Source: JBFMEX01 sp040752215
GTDB lineage: Bacteria > Pseudomonadota > Alphaproteobacteria > Rhizobiales > Hyphomicrobiaceae
Assembly: GCA_040752215.1 (NCBI GenBank)
Contig: JBFMEX010000048.1
Span: forward strand, 1 to 64,000
Reading direction: 5' to 3'
Length of the DNA stretch: 64,000 nucleotides
Part shown: piece after piece, positions 41,106 to 49,916 of the stretch
Numbering within the stretch: position 1 is the first letter of the stretch
How the letters are laid out: every line of letters starts with the position of its first letter
Program-made: the position numbers and the translations under genes
Notes under the pieces: generated by a model
Told to the model about the DNA's origin: nothing
Database searches by the model: none
The model's input: the letters and a program-made list of their open reading frames with translations, nothing else

Positions 41106-42212
41106 ATGGACCGCAGATCGTTTCTCAAGACCGGCACGGTGGCCGCGGCGGCGGCCGGCACCATCGCCGCGCCGAGCATCGTGCGCGCCGAGACCAGGTT
41201 CAGCTGGAAGATGACCAACGCCTACGGACCCGGCGCGCCGTTCTACGTGCAGGGGCCCGGCAGCCCGACCTACTTCATCGATCTGGTCAAGAAGCTGTCC
41301 GGTGGACGCCTCGTCATCCAGCACTTCGCCGCCGGCGAGCTGATCCCGGCGCTCGAGGGATTCGACGCGGTGTCCAAAGGCACGGTCGAGATGAACTGCG
41401 CCAACAGCTACTTCTGGTCGGGCAAGACGTTCGCCGCGCAATATTTCACCGCGGTGCCGTTCGGCCTCAACTTCCAGGGCATGAACGCCTGGCTCTATCA
41501 CGGCGGCGGGCTGAAGCTGTGGGAGGAGGTGTACGAGCCGTTCAATCTGGTGCCGATCCCGATGGGCAACACCGGCATTCAGATGACCGGCTGGTTCAGG
41601 AAGCCGATCGAGAAGGTCGAGGACTTCAAGGGCCTCAAGATGCGCATCCCGGGCCTCGCCGGAAAGGTCTATGCCTCGCTCGGCGTCGATGTGAAGCTGC
41701 TGCCGGCGGGCGAGATCTTCCCGGCACTCGAGCGCGGTGTGATCGACGCCGCGGAGTTCGTCGGGCCGTTCCAGGACCGTCGCCTCGGCCTGCACAAGGC
41801 GGCCAAGTTCTACCACACGACCGGCTGGCACGAGACCTCCACGGTAACCGAGCTGATCATCAACAAGGCGGCGTGGAACTCGCTGCCCGACGATCTCAAG
41901 GAGGTGGTGCGCACGGCCGCTGCTGCCTGCAACGTCATCAGCCATACGTGGTGCGAGGCGACCAACGCCGAGGCGCTCGACGACCTCGTCAAGAACCACG
42001 GCGTCAAGGCGTCCCCGCTGCCGCCCGAGGTGATCGCCAAGATGAAGGAGACGACCGAGGCGGTGCTCGCCGAGGCGACGGCCAAGGATCCGCTGGTCAA
42101 GAAGGTCCACGACAGCTTCATGGCGTTCAAGGCCACCCACGACAAGTGGGCCGGCATCAGCGAGGCGGTCTACCAGAGCCAGATCCGGGGCCAGATCGGC
42201 CCCAAGGGCTAG
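41106..42212 (+). CDS. TRAP transporter binding protein, TakP-like
   Basis: 368-residue DctP-family periplasmic protein. A Tat-type signal (MDRRSFLKTGTVAAAAAGT, cleavage near VRA) is followed by FSWKMTNAYGPGAPFY, LVIQHFAAGELIPALEGFDA, TAVPFGLNFQGMNAWLYHGG and IDAAEFVGPFQDRRLGLHKA. The layout resembles TakP, which binds 2-oxo acids, but the ligand cannot be assigned. The frame is open to 40944; ATG 41106 restores the signal peptide. The stop codon touches palindromic element A, which separates it from dctQ. Confidence 0.9.
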   Translation: MDRRSFLKTGTVAAAAAGTIAAPSIVRAETRFSWKMTNAYGPGAPFYVQGPGSPTYFIDLVKKLSGGRLVIQHFAAGELIPALEGFDAVSKGTVEMNCANSYFWSGKTFAAQYFTAVPFGLNFQGMNAWLYHGGGLKLWEEVYEPFNLVPIPMGNTGIQMTGWFRKPIEKVEDFKGLKMRIPGLAGKVYASLGVDVKLLPAGEIFPALERGVIDAAEFVGPFQDRRLGLHKAAKFYHTTGWHETSTVTELIINKAAWNSLPDDLKEVVRTAAAACNVISHTWCEATNAEALDDLVKNHGVKASPLPPEVIAKMKETTEAVLAEATAKDPLVKKVHDSFMAFKATHDKWAGISEAVYQSQIRGQIGPKG

Positions 42213-42280
42213 TGTCGTGATCGCGAAATTCGTCTCATTGAGCAGCGGGCGGCGAACGAATTTCGCGATCTGAACGACAC
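42212..42280 (+). repeat. palindromic element A (69 bases)
   Basis: GTGTCG-T-GATCGCGAAATTCGT, a 22-base loop, ACGAATTTCGCGATC-TGAA-CGACAC. Two perfect stems are separated by an asymmetric internal loop (T against TGAA). Starts at the last base of the dctP stop codon. A related copy lies 19 bases downstream in inverse orientation. Confidence 0.8.
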
Positions 42281-42299
42281 CAGCGACATCAAGGATCTA

Positions 42300-42372
42300 G
42301 TGTGGCTCAGATCGAGACGTCCGCCTCGCCACCAAGCCGAGAAGTATGTGGCGGACTTCTCGATCACCACAC
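42300..42372 (-). repeat. palindromic element B (73 bases), inverse copy of A
   Basis: Read on the minus strand: GTGTGG-T-GATCGAGAAGTCCGCC, loop, GGCGGACGTCTCGATC-TGAG-CCACAC. It has the same architecture as element A, including the T/TGAR internal loop, while stem bases differ in compensating pairs (CG to GG against CG to CC). Confidence 0.78.
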
Positions 42373-42402
42373 TGGCGCGCGAGCATAACTGCGCGACTCG
42401 AC

Positions 42403-42425
42403 GGGGGCCCGGGGCGCGGGCCCCC
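42403..42425. repeat. GC hairpin before dctQ
   Basis: GGGGGCCCG, loop GGGCG, CGGGCCCCC: a perfect 9-base stem 30 bases before the dctQ GTG. May tune translation of dctQM relative to dctP, or terminate part of the transcription. Confidence 0.5.
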
Positions 42426-42454
42426 CGGGACTTTCAGCGACGAGGGGAACCGAC

Positions 42455-42994
42455 GTGGGAGATCTCGAACGACTGGCGGACCGCCTCGACCGGCTGATCG
42501 ATCGCATCGGCCGGTTGACCGGCTGGTTCGCGTTCGCGCTGGTCGCGGTGATGGCCTTCAACGTGCTGCTGCGCTACCTGTTCCGCACCGGATCGGTGGC
42601 GATGCAGGAGCTCGAGTGGCATCTGATGGCGCCGGTCTGCCTGCTCGGCCTCTCCTATGCGCTGCTGCACGACGGGCACGTGAAGGTCGACATCGTGTAT
42701 GGGCGCTTTCCGCCGCGAGTGCAGCGCCTGGTCGACGTCGTCTCGATGGCGGCTGTGTGCGTCGTGGTCGCCATCCTGCTCTATCTCTCGATCCCCTATG
42801 TCTATCAGTCCTACTCGATCGGCGAGGGATCTCCCGACCCCGGGGGTCTCAGTCACCGGTGGGTCCTGAAGTCGATGCTGCCGCTCGGGTTCCTGCTGCT
42901 GCTGATCCAGAGCATCGCGGCGACACTGCGCGCCTGGGTTGCCTACGTCGATCCCACGGCCTCGCCACGCTCGCCCCAGAAGACGGGGCTCTGA
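42455..42994 (+). CDS. TRAP transporter small permease
   Basis: 179-residue DctQ-family membrane protein with four hydrophobic segments (LTGWFAFALVAVMAFNVLL, MAPVCLLGLSYALLHDGHVK, VSMAAVCVVVAILLYLSI, MLPLGFLLLLIQSIAAT). VDIVYGRFPPRVQR follows the conserved GHVKVD. GTG start with GAGGGGA upstream. Only 1 base separates it from dctM. Forms the TRAP transporter with the binding protein 242 bases upstream. Confidence 0.9.
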   Translation: MGDLERLADRLDRLIDRIGRLTGWFAFALVAVMAFNVLLRYLFRTGSVAMQELEWHLMAPVCLLGLSYALLHDGHVKVDIVYGRFPPRVQRLVDVVSMAAVCVVVAILLYLSIPYVYQSYSIGEGSPDPGGLSHRWVLKSMLPLGFLLLLIQSIAATLRAWVAYVDPTASPRSPQKTGL

Positions 42995-42995
42995 G

Positions 42996-44321
42996 ATGGC
43001 GACCAACGAGATCCTGGCGATTCTCTCGATCGTCTCCTTCTTCGCGCTGCTCGCGGTCGGGATGCCGGTCGCGCTGACGCTCGCCGTATCCGGGCTGGTG
43101 TTCGGGTATCTCGGCTTCGGCGCCGGCCTGTTCGCGCTGCTGCCGGCGCGCATCTATGGCATCACCGCCAACTACACGCTGATCGCGATCCCGCTGTTCG
43201 TGTTCATGGGCGTGATGCTGGAGAAATCCAGGATCGCCGACGACCTGATGGACGTCATCGGCCATCTCGCCGGCGGTCTCAGGGGCGGCATGGGCATCGG
43301 CATCATCCTGGTCGGCGTCTTGATGGGCGCGACAACCGGCATCGTCGGCGCGACGATCGTTACCCTCGGCCTCATCACGCTGCCGGCGCTGATCCGGCGC
43401 AACTATCACCTGCCGACGGCGTGCGGCACGATCTGCGCCTCGGGCACGCTCGGCCAGATCATCCCGCCGAGCACCATCCTGATCCTGCTCGCCGACATCC
43501 TCGGCCAGTCGGTCGGCACGCTGTTCGCCGCGGCGCTGCTTCCCGGCCTGCTGCTCGCCGGCATCCTGACGACCTACATGGTCGTGCTCGGCATGGTGCG
43601 GCCGGAGCTGGTGCCGCCGGTCGACCTCGACGAGCGCCAATCGATGGGCCGCGGCGAGCTGTGGCGGAAGGCTGCGCGCGTCGGATTGCCGCCGATCGCG
43701 TTGGTGCTCGCCGTGCTCGGATCGATCATCGGTGGCGTGGCGGCGCCGACCGAGGCAGCGTCGATGGGCGCGCTCGGCTCGATCGTCGTCGTCATGCTGG
43801 CGCGGCGCTTCTCGTTCGACGTGCTGCGGCAGACGACCTTGGCGACGACGCGCATCACCGCCAGCATGATGTTCATCCTGATCTGCGCCCAGGTGTTCGC
43901 GCTCGCCTTCCGCGGCCTCAACGGCGAGGCGCTGGTGCACGACATGTTCGAATGGCTGCCTGGCGGGGTATCGGCCGAGATCCTGTTCATGCTGGCGATC
44001 ATCTTCCTGCTCGGCTTCTTCATCGAATGGATCGAGATCAGCTATATCGTCGTGCCGCTGTTCCTGCCGATCCTGCAGTCGGCAAACGTCGATCTCGTCT
44101 GGATCGCGGCGCTGATCGCGCTCAACCTGCAGACCTCGTTCCTAACTCCGCCGTTCGGCTGGGCGCTGTTCTACCTGCGCAGCGTGGCGCCGCCCTCGGT
44201 GCCGACGATGGCGATCTACAAGGGCGTGATTCCCTTCATCCTGCTGCAGATGGCGGCGCTGGCAGTCGTATTCCTGTTGCCGGACATTGCCACGTGGCTG
44301 CCGCGAGCGATCGGCTGGTAG
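42996..44321 (+). CDS. TRAP transporter large permease
   Basis: 441-residue DctM-family membrane protein with about twelve hydrophobic segments. Signatures: AIPLFVFMGVMLEKSRIADD, GVLMGATTGIVGATIVTLGL, GTICASGTLGQIIPPSTILI, GGVAAPTEAASMGALGS and LTPPFGWALFYLRSV. Drives Na+-dependent uptake of an organic acid delivered by the cognate binding protein. Converges on the HpxW-like gene (10 bases). Confidence 0.94.
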   Translation: MATNEILAILSIVSFFALLAVGMPVALTLAVSGLVFGYLGFGAGLFALLPARIYGITANYTLIAIPLFVFMGVMLEKSRIADDLMDVIGHLAGGLRGGMGIGIILVGVLMGATTGIVGATIVTLGLITLPALIRRNYHLPTACGTICASGTLGQIIPPSTILILLADILGQSVGTLFAAALLPGLLLAGILTTYMVVLGMVRPELVPPVDLDERQSMGRGELWRKAARVGLPPIALVLAVLGSIIGGVAAPTEAASMGALGSIVVVMLARRFSFDVLRQTTLATTRITASMMFILICAQVFALAFRGLNGEALVHDMFEWLPGGVSAEILFMLAIIFLLGFFIEWIEISYIVVPLFLPILQSANVDLVWIAALIALNLQTSFLTPPFGWALFYLRSVAPPSVPTMAIYKGVIPFILLQMAALAVVFLLPDIATWLPRAIGW

Positions 44322-44331
44322 CGGGGTGGGC

Positions 44332-45933
44332 TCAGAAGCCCGCGGGGCGACCGTCCCCGCGCGGGTCGGCGGCGCCCTCGATCAGTCCGGCGCGCACGCC
44401 GGAGCGATGCAGCACGAGCGCGCCGGCGTGGCCCATGACCTCGTCGAAGGGGCCGATCAGCTCGACGTCGTGGCCGGCGCGGGAGAGCGCGTCGACGACT
44501 GCAGGATCGAAGCGGCTTTCGAGTCGCAGGTTCATGATGTCGGCGCCCCAAGTGCGCCCCAGCAGCCAGCGCGGCGCGCTGATCGCCTGCTGCAACTCCT
44601 GGCCATGGACGACGTGGCGCGTGTAGATGGCCGCCTGGGTCTGCGGCTGGCCTTCGCCACCCATCGTGCCGTAGGGCATCACGCGGCCGTCGTCGAGCAG
44701 CGCCAGCGCCGGCTGGATGGTGTGGAACGGCCGGCGGCCCGGGACGAGCGCGTTCTGCCGGGCGGGATCGAGCGAGAAGCTGGTGCCGCGGTTCTGCCAG
44801 ACGATGCCGGTGGTCGCAAGCACGACGCCGGAGCCGAATTCCCAGTAGATGCTCTGAATGAAGCTGACGGCGTTGCCGGCGGCATCGACCGCGCCGAGCC
44901 AGACGGTGTCGCCCGGATTGGCCGGCTGCGGCCAGGGCAATGCGTGCTTCATGTCGATCGTCGTGGCGCGCTCGGCAAGACGCGCGGGGGCGAGCTCGGC
45001 CTGCGGGTCGATGGTCATGAAGTCGGGATCGGTGACGTATCGGTCGCGGACCAGGAATGCCTGCTTGGTGCTCTCGACCAGGCCATGCACGTAGTCGAAG
45101 CTGTCCGGCATGGGACGAGGCAGGCGCTCGACGAGGCCGAGAATCATCAGCGAGGCGAGTCCCTGGGTCGGCGGCGGCAGGTTGAACACTGTGCCGTGCG
45201 CGAGGCGCACCGACAGCGGCGTCACGCGCCGCGCCCGGTAGGCCTCGAGGTCGGCGAGCCGCAGCGGGCTTCCGGCGGCCTCCAGCTCGCGGGCGATCAC
45301 GCGGGCGATGTCGCCGCGATAGAAATCGTCGAGCCCGGCGGCCGAGAGCCGCTCGAGCGTCTCGGCGAGGCGGACGCTCGTGAAGGTGGCGCCGAGCGCC
45401 GGCACCTCGCCGCCGGGCAGGAAGGCCTCTGCGAACCCCGGCTGGTCCCTCAGCTCGGCAAGCTTGGCGCGTGTCGCCCGATGCTGCGTGCCGCTGACCG
45501 GAAATCCATCCATCGCATGGGCCACGGCATCCTCGAGGAGGCGCGCGAGTGGCATGCGGCCGCCGAGCCGGCGCGCTTCATCGAGCGCCAGCTGCCAGCC
45601 GCCGACCGCTCCGGCGACGGTCAGCGCGGCGAGCGGCCCGCGCGAGGGAATGGCGGCGTGCCCAGCCTCCCGGTAGAGGTGCGTGTCGGCGAGACGTGCG
45701 GCGGGGCCGCTCGCATCGATCGCGGTCGGCGCTCGGCCGGCGGCACTAACCAGCCAGAAATTGTCGCCGCCGAGCGCGTTCATGTGGGGATAGACGACGG
45801 CGGTCGTCGCTGCCGCGGCGATCATCGCCTCGACGGCGTTGCCGCCCTCGCGCAGCACCGAGAGGCCGGCGTCGGCGGCGAGGTGGTGGGGGGCGACGAC
45901 CATCCCGCGCCGGCACATAGTCGTTTGCAGCAT
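44332..45933 (-). CDS. HpxW-like Ntn hydrolase (gamma-glutamyltransferase family)
   Basis: 533-residue proenzyme of the gamma-glutamyltransferase superfamily. Without a signal peptide it should be cytoplasmic. The N-terminus MVVAPHHLAADAGLSVLREG then GNAVEAMIAAAATTAVVYPH and the processing site NPGDTVWLGAVDAAGNAVSF (nucleophile T343), followed by IYWEFGSGVVLATTGIVWQN, match the HpxW (oxamate amidohydrolase) branch better than the glutathione-cleaving branch. It lies 97 bases downstream of the CoA-transferase gene in the same direction, so it may belong to the same operon and act on an amide such as oxamate or a malonate amide; the substrate is inference. Confidence 0.82.
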   Translation of the reverse strand: MLQTTMCRRGMVVAPHHLAADAGLSVLREGGNAVEAMIAAAATTAVVYPHMNALGGDNFWLVSAAGRAPTAIDASGPAARLADTHLYREAGHAAIPSRGPLAALTVAGAVGGWQLALDEARRLGGRMPLARLLEDAVAHAMDGFPVSGTQHRATRAKLAELRDQPGFAEAFLPGGEVPALGATFTSVRLAETLERLSAAGLDDFYRGDIARVIARELEAAGSPLRLADLEAYRARRVTPLSVRLAHGTVFNLPPPTQGLASLMILGLVERLPRPMPDSFDYVHGLVESTKQAFLVRDRYVTDPDFMTIDPQAELAPARLAERATTIDMKHALPWPQPANPGDTVWLGAVDAAGNAVSFIQSIYWEFGSGVVLATTGIVWQNRGTSFSLDPARQNALVPGRRPFHTIQPALALLDDGRVMPYGTMGGEGQPQTQAAIYTRHVVHGQELQQAISAPRWLLGRTWGADIMNLRLESRFDPAVVDALSRAGHDVELIGPFDEVMGHAGALVLHRSGVRAGLIEGAADPRGDGRPAGF

Positions 45934-46030
45934 GTCGGGTCCTCAGGGCTGGAGATCGCACGCCGGTCGGACGGCGGCAGGGTGTTGCGCTTCCTACCAT
46001 GCCACGCCCCCCGCCGTGCAAGCGCGGCGG

Positions 46031-47194
46031 TCAGGCGCGCGCGCGCCCGGCGAGCAACGCGAGGATGCGCTCGCGATCGCCGTCGAGGGCCGGCGCCGGC
46101 GGGCGTGTCGCGGGATCGGCGAAGCCGGTCATCTTGATCGGGTTGCCGGCCATGCGGATCGTGCCGGCCTCGGGGTCCTCCGCCTCGATGATCATGTTGC
46201 GGGCCGCCACATGTGGGTCGGCGACGACGTCGGCGACGGTGTTGATCGGACCGCACGGCACGCCGGCGTCGCCAATGACTGTCAGCCATTCGGCCGTAGG
46301 GCGCGTCCGCAACGTGCGCTCGAGCTCGTTTCGGAGCCGCACGTGATGCTGCGTGCGCTTGTCGTTGGTCTCGAATTCGGCGTCGGCGAGCAGGTCGGGG
46401 CGTCCAATCGCGTTGCACAGCTTCTCGAACAGGGCGCGGTTGCCGGCGGCGACGATGATATGCCCGTCGCAAGTCTCGATCGCCTCGAACGGGGTGATCG
46501 AGGGATGGCGGGCACCGAGCGGACCCGGCACCTGGCCGTCGGCAAGATAGCGGCCGATCGCGTTCTCGAGGATCGCCACCTGGCAGTCGAGCATGCCGAC
46601 GTCGACGAAAGCGCCCTTGCCCGAGCGTTGGCGATCGAGGAGCGCGGCGAGGATGCCGGCGACGCCGAACAGGCCGGCGGTGATGTCGCCGATCGAGGTG
46701 CCGACGCGGGTCGGGCCGGAGCCCGGATGGCCGGTGACGCTCATGATTCCGCCCATGCCCTGCACTACCATGTCGTAGGCGGCGCGACCGCGGTAGGGCC
46801 CGCTGTGGCCGAAGCCGGAGACGGCGGCGTAGACGAGGCGCGGGTTGAGTTCCTGCAGTCGCGGCCAGCCGAAGCCGAGCTTCTCCATGGTGCCGGGGCG
46901 GTAGTTTTCGACCAGCACGTCGGCCGTGGCGACGAGCGCCTCGAGCAGGGCGCGATCGGAGGGCTGCTTCAGGTCGAGGGCGATGCTCTCCTTGCCTCGA
47001 TTGAGCGACATGAAGTAGGCCGACTTGCCGTTGATGAACGGGCCGAAGTGGCGCGCGTCGTCGCCGCCGTCGGGGGTCTCGACCTTGACGACGCGGGCGC
47101 CGAGGTCGGCGAGCACCATCGTCGCGTAGGGGCCGGCGAGCACCCTCGTCAGGTCGACGACGAGGAGGTCGTCGAGGGGGCCGTCTCTTGTCAT
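46031..47194 (-). CDS. class III CoA-transferase (CaiB/BaiF family)
   Basis: 387 residues. Evidence: LLVVDLTRVLAGPYATMVLA, DLGARVVKVETPDGGDDAR, YFMSLNRGKESIALDLKQ, SGFGHSGPYRGRAAYDMVVQ, and the catalytic aspartate D170 in RVGTSIGDITAG. Class III enzymes move CoA between organic acids. The gene follows malonyl-CoA decarboxylase by 74 bases and there is no malonyl-CoA synthetase nearby, so it may activate malonate by CoA transfer; this is inference from context. Confidence 0.9.
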   Translation of the reverse strand: MTRDGPLDDLLVVDLTRVLAGPYATMVLADLGARVVKVETPDGGDDARHFGPFINGKSAYFMSLNRGKESIALDLKQPSDRALLEALVATADVLVENYRPGTMEKLGFGWPRLQELNPRLVYAAVSGFGHSGPYRGRAAYDMVVQGMGGIMSVTGHPGSGPTRVGTSIGDITAGLFGVAGILAALLDRQRSGKGAFVDVGMLDCQVAILENAIGRYLADGQVPGPLGARHPSITPFEAIETCDGHIIVAAGNRALFEKLCNAIGRPDLLADAEFETNDKRTQHHVRLRNELERTLRTRPTAEWLTVIGDAGVPCGPINTVADVVADPHVAARNMIIEAEDPEAGTIRMAGNPIKMTGFADPATRPPAPALDGDRERILALLAGRARA

Positions 47195-47268
47195 CTCGGT
47201 TCTCCTTTGACGGTCGCCAGTGCAGAGCGCTCCGGTCAATCGGCCGATTGCGCCGGGAATGTCATGCG

Positions 47269-48603
47269 TCAAGCGGCGGCGAGAAGGCGGTGGACGGCGC
47301 TGGATGCGGCAACCTTGCGCTCGCGCGCGAACGCCTCGTGGTTGGCCTCGATGTGGGCGAGGTCGTAGCGGTAGTTCACCATCAGTCCCGCGGCCTGACG
47401 CAGTCCGCGAGGTGAGACGTCTCCGAGCCAATCGATTCGCTCCAGGCGTGCGCCATTGCCGAGGTGGAAACGAGCGACGGGATCGACGGGCCCGCCGTCC
47501 GGGGCCTTGACGCGGAGGAAGTAATGGGCCGCGAGCGGCATCAAGATCTGCTCGAGCTCTGCGCTTCGCCCCCGACTTTCGTGCCAGCCGGGCTCGGCGA
47601 GTGCGACGCGCAGAAGCGCGCGGCGATCATCGCTCACGACGTCACTCGCTCCGCTCGCCAGCAGCCCATCGAGCCAGCCGGCGAAGCCGGGCACGGGCGA
47701 GAGCGTCACAAACGTCGCGAGCCACGGCAGGTCCCGTTTCAGCTCCTCGACGACCTGTTTGATGAGGAAGTTCCCGAACGATACGCCGCGCAGACCCTTC
47801 TGGCAGTTGGAGATGGAATAGAAGGCAGCCGTGTCGGCCTCGCGCTCGGCGAGCACCGGGCGCGCGTCGGCAAGGATGGGAGCGATGGCGTCGGGGCTCC
47901 CTTTCGTCAGGGCGACCTCGACGAAGATCAGCGGCTCGTCGAGCATGGCGGGGTGGAAGAATGCATAGCAGCGCCGGTCGCTCGGCTCGATTCGCCGACG
48001 CAAGTCTTCCCAGCTGCGAATCTCGTGCACGGCCTCGTAGCGGATGATCTTCTCGAGGATCGCGGCGGAGGTGTTCCAGTCGATGCGCTTCAGAACGAGG
48101 AAGCCGCGATTGAACCAGGACGAGAGCAGGTGGCCGAAATCGTGATCTACGGCAGCGAGCGTGGGATGCGATTTCAGAAGCTCGATCAAGTCCTCGCGCA
48201 TGGCGACTAGCGAGGCAGTGCCGCGCGGTGACCGATTGAGGCGGCGGATCAGCTCCTGACGGCGGGGCTCGGCGGCCTCGTGCAGGCGGATCGCGTTGGC
48301 GTCGGAGGGCGCGCTTGCGTAGGCCTCAATCGCGGCGGCGATGCGTGCATGGTCGGATCGGAAGCGGCTCGCCAGCATCTCGAAGAACGCGGTCCGACCG
48401 GGCTTGTCGAGGGTGCGGTAGAGCTCGAGGACGACTTGGGCACGGACGATGCCCGAGGATTCCCCACGCTCGGAAAGAATGGCCTCACAGAGCTCGGCCA
48501 TGCTCTCCTTCGCTGGTGGCCGGGGCTGCGGCGCCTTCTGGATCAGGCGCCGGCCCTGCTCGGCGATCGACGACAGGAGGTTATCGAGAAAGGCATGGCT
48601 CAT
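47269..48603 (-). CDS. matA: malonyl-CoA decarboxylase
   Basis: 444-residue enzyme releasing CO2 from malonyl-CoA to give acetyl-CoA. The helical N-terminal domain (residues about 1-150, RAQVVLELYRTLDKPGRTAF) precedes the acetyltransferase-like catalytic domain: HLLSSWFNRGFLVLKRIDWN, RRCYAFFHPAMLDEPLIFVE, FYSISNCQKGLRGVSFGNFL, FVTLSPVPGFAGWLDGLL and a final VNYRYDLAHIEANHEAFARE. Matches the MCD/MatA family along its length. Start overlaps the TRAP large permease stop (ATGA). Confidence 0.94.
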   Translation of the reverse strand: MSHAFLDNLLSSIAEQGRRLIQKAPQPRPPAKESMAELCEAILSERGESSGIVRAQVVLELYRTLDKPGRTAFFEMLASRFRSDHARIAAAIEAYASAPSDANAIRLHEAAEPRRQELIRRLNRSPRGTASLVAMREDLIELLKSHPTLAAVDHDFGHLLSSWFNRGFLVLKRIDWNTSAAILEKIIRYEAVHEIRSWEDLRRRIEPSDRRCYAFFHPAMLDEPLIFVEVALTKGSPDAIAPILADARPVLAEREADTAAFYSISNCQKGLRGVSFGNFLIKQVVEELKRDLPWLATFVTLSPVPGFAGWLDGLLASGASDVVSDDRRALLRVALAEPGWHESRGRSAELEQILMPLAAHYFLRVKAPDGGPVDPVARFHLGNGARLERIDWLGDVSPRGLRQAAGLMVNYRYDLAHIEANHEAFARERKVAASSAVHRLLAAA

Positions 48604-49916
48604 TGAACCGGCCCCATGACGACGTCCGGCAGCCAGGTGGCGATGCCGGGGAACAGGCAGAGGAGGAAGATCCCGAGGAACATGACCAGCACGTAGGGCA
48701 GTGCACCCCACAGCACCTCGCGGGTCGGGATCTGGGGGGCGATGGCGTTGATGACGAACAGGTTGAGGCCGACGGGCGGCGTGATCAGGCCGACCTCCAT
48801 GTTGATCGTAAGCACGACGGCGAACCAGTAGGGGTCGAAGCCGGCCTGCGTGATAATCGGAAACAGCAGCGGCGCCGACATGACGATGATCGCGACCGGG
48901 GGCAGGAACATACCGGAGACCAGCAGGAACACGTTGACGACGGCCAGCAGCATCCACTTGTTGAGGCCGAGGCCGGCGATCGTTTGCGCCACGGTCTGGG
49001 TGATGAACAGCGAGGAGAGCGCGAATGCGAACAATTCCGCCGCGGCCATGATCATCATGATCATGACGCTTTCTTTCATCGTCGCCTGGAACACGCCGCC
49101 GACGAGCCTGACGGAGAACAGGCGATAGATGACGATCACGGTGACGAGGGTCAGCAGCGCGCCGGCGCCCGCTGCCTCCGACGGCGTGGCGATGCCGCCG
49201 TAGAGCACGTAGAGCGTGCCGGCGATGATGACGATGAACGGCAGCACGCGGGGCAGGGCGGCAAGCTTCTCGCCGAACGTGAAGCGCGTGCTCGCGAGAT
49301 CGAATCGGTAGCCTTTGCGCCGGGCGTCGATGAGCGCCCAGACGATGAACATGGCGGTCAGCATCAGACCGGGCATGACGCCAGCGAGGAACAGTCGGCC
49401 GATCGAGGTCTCGGTGGCGATGCCGTAGACGATCATGGTTACGGATGGGGGGATCAGGATGCCGAGTGTGCCGCCGGCGCAGATCGAGCCGGTCGCGACC
49501 GAGGCTGGATAGCCGCGCTGCAGCATCTCGGGGATGCCCATCTTGCCGATGGCGGCGCAGGTTGCGGGCGAGGAGCCGGTCATGCCGGCGAAGATCGCGC
49601 AGGCGCCGATATTGGACATGACGAGACCGCCGGGAACGCGGTTCAACCAGCGGTCCAGCGCGCCATAGAGGTCGCGGCCTGCGGGAGAAGCGGCGATGGC
49701 CGCGCCCATCAGCACGAACATCGGGATTGAGACGAAGGCGAGATTGGCGATGCCGCCGAACACCGTCTCGGCGAGCACGTCGAACACGCCCGGACCCTTG
49801 GCGACGATGAGGCCTGCGATCGCTGACAGGCCGAGCGCAAAGGCGATCGGCATGCCGGTCGCCAGCATCGCGAACAAGAGCAGGATGAGCAATGAGCCGG
49901 CGAGAATAGGGGTCAT
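48600..49916 (-). CDS. TRAP transporter large permease, probable malonate system
   Basis: 438-residue DctM-family permease with about twelve hydrophobic segments. Signatures: SIPMFVLMGAAIAASPAGRD, IFAGMTGSSPATCAAIGKMG, GSICAGGTLGILIPPSVTMI, GGIATPSEAAGAGALLT and GLITPPVGLNLFVINAIA. Overlaps matA downstream and the small permease upstream. By position it corresponds to MatM of the matPQMAB malonate operon described in Sinorhizobium. Confidence 0.92.
   Translation of the reverse strand: MTPILAGSLLILLLFAMLATGMPIAFALGLSAIAGLIVAKGPGVFDVLAETVFGGIANLAFVSIPMFVLMGAAIAASPAGRDLYGALDRWLNRVPGGLVMSNIGACAIFAGMTGSSPATCAAIGKMGIPEMLQRGYPASVATGSICAGGTLGILIPPSVTMIVYGIATETSIGRLFLAGVMPGLMLTAMFIVWALIDARRKGYRFDLASTRFTFGEKLAALPRVLPFIVIIAGTLYVLYGGIATPSEAAGAGALLTLVTVIVIYRLFSVRLVGGVFQATMKESVMIMMIMAAAELFAFALSSLFITQTVAQTIAGLGLNKWMLLAVVNVFLLVSGMFLPPVAIIVMSAPLLFPIITQAGFDPYWFAVVLTINMEVGLITPPVGLNLFVINAIAPQIPTREVLWGALPYVLVMFLGIFLLCLFPGIATWLPDVVMGPVQ

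Noticed and set aside
42849..43940. 363-codon minus-strand frame rich in Asp/Arg/His/Glu
   Set aside because: Opposite the TRAP large permease; the composition is the mirror of a hydrophobic membrane protein, a common artefact.
48315..49730. 471-codon plus-strand frame opposite the second TRAP permease
   Set aside because: The same artefact: highly charged low-complexity translation antisense to a membrane protein gene.
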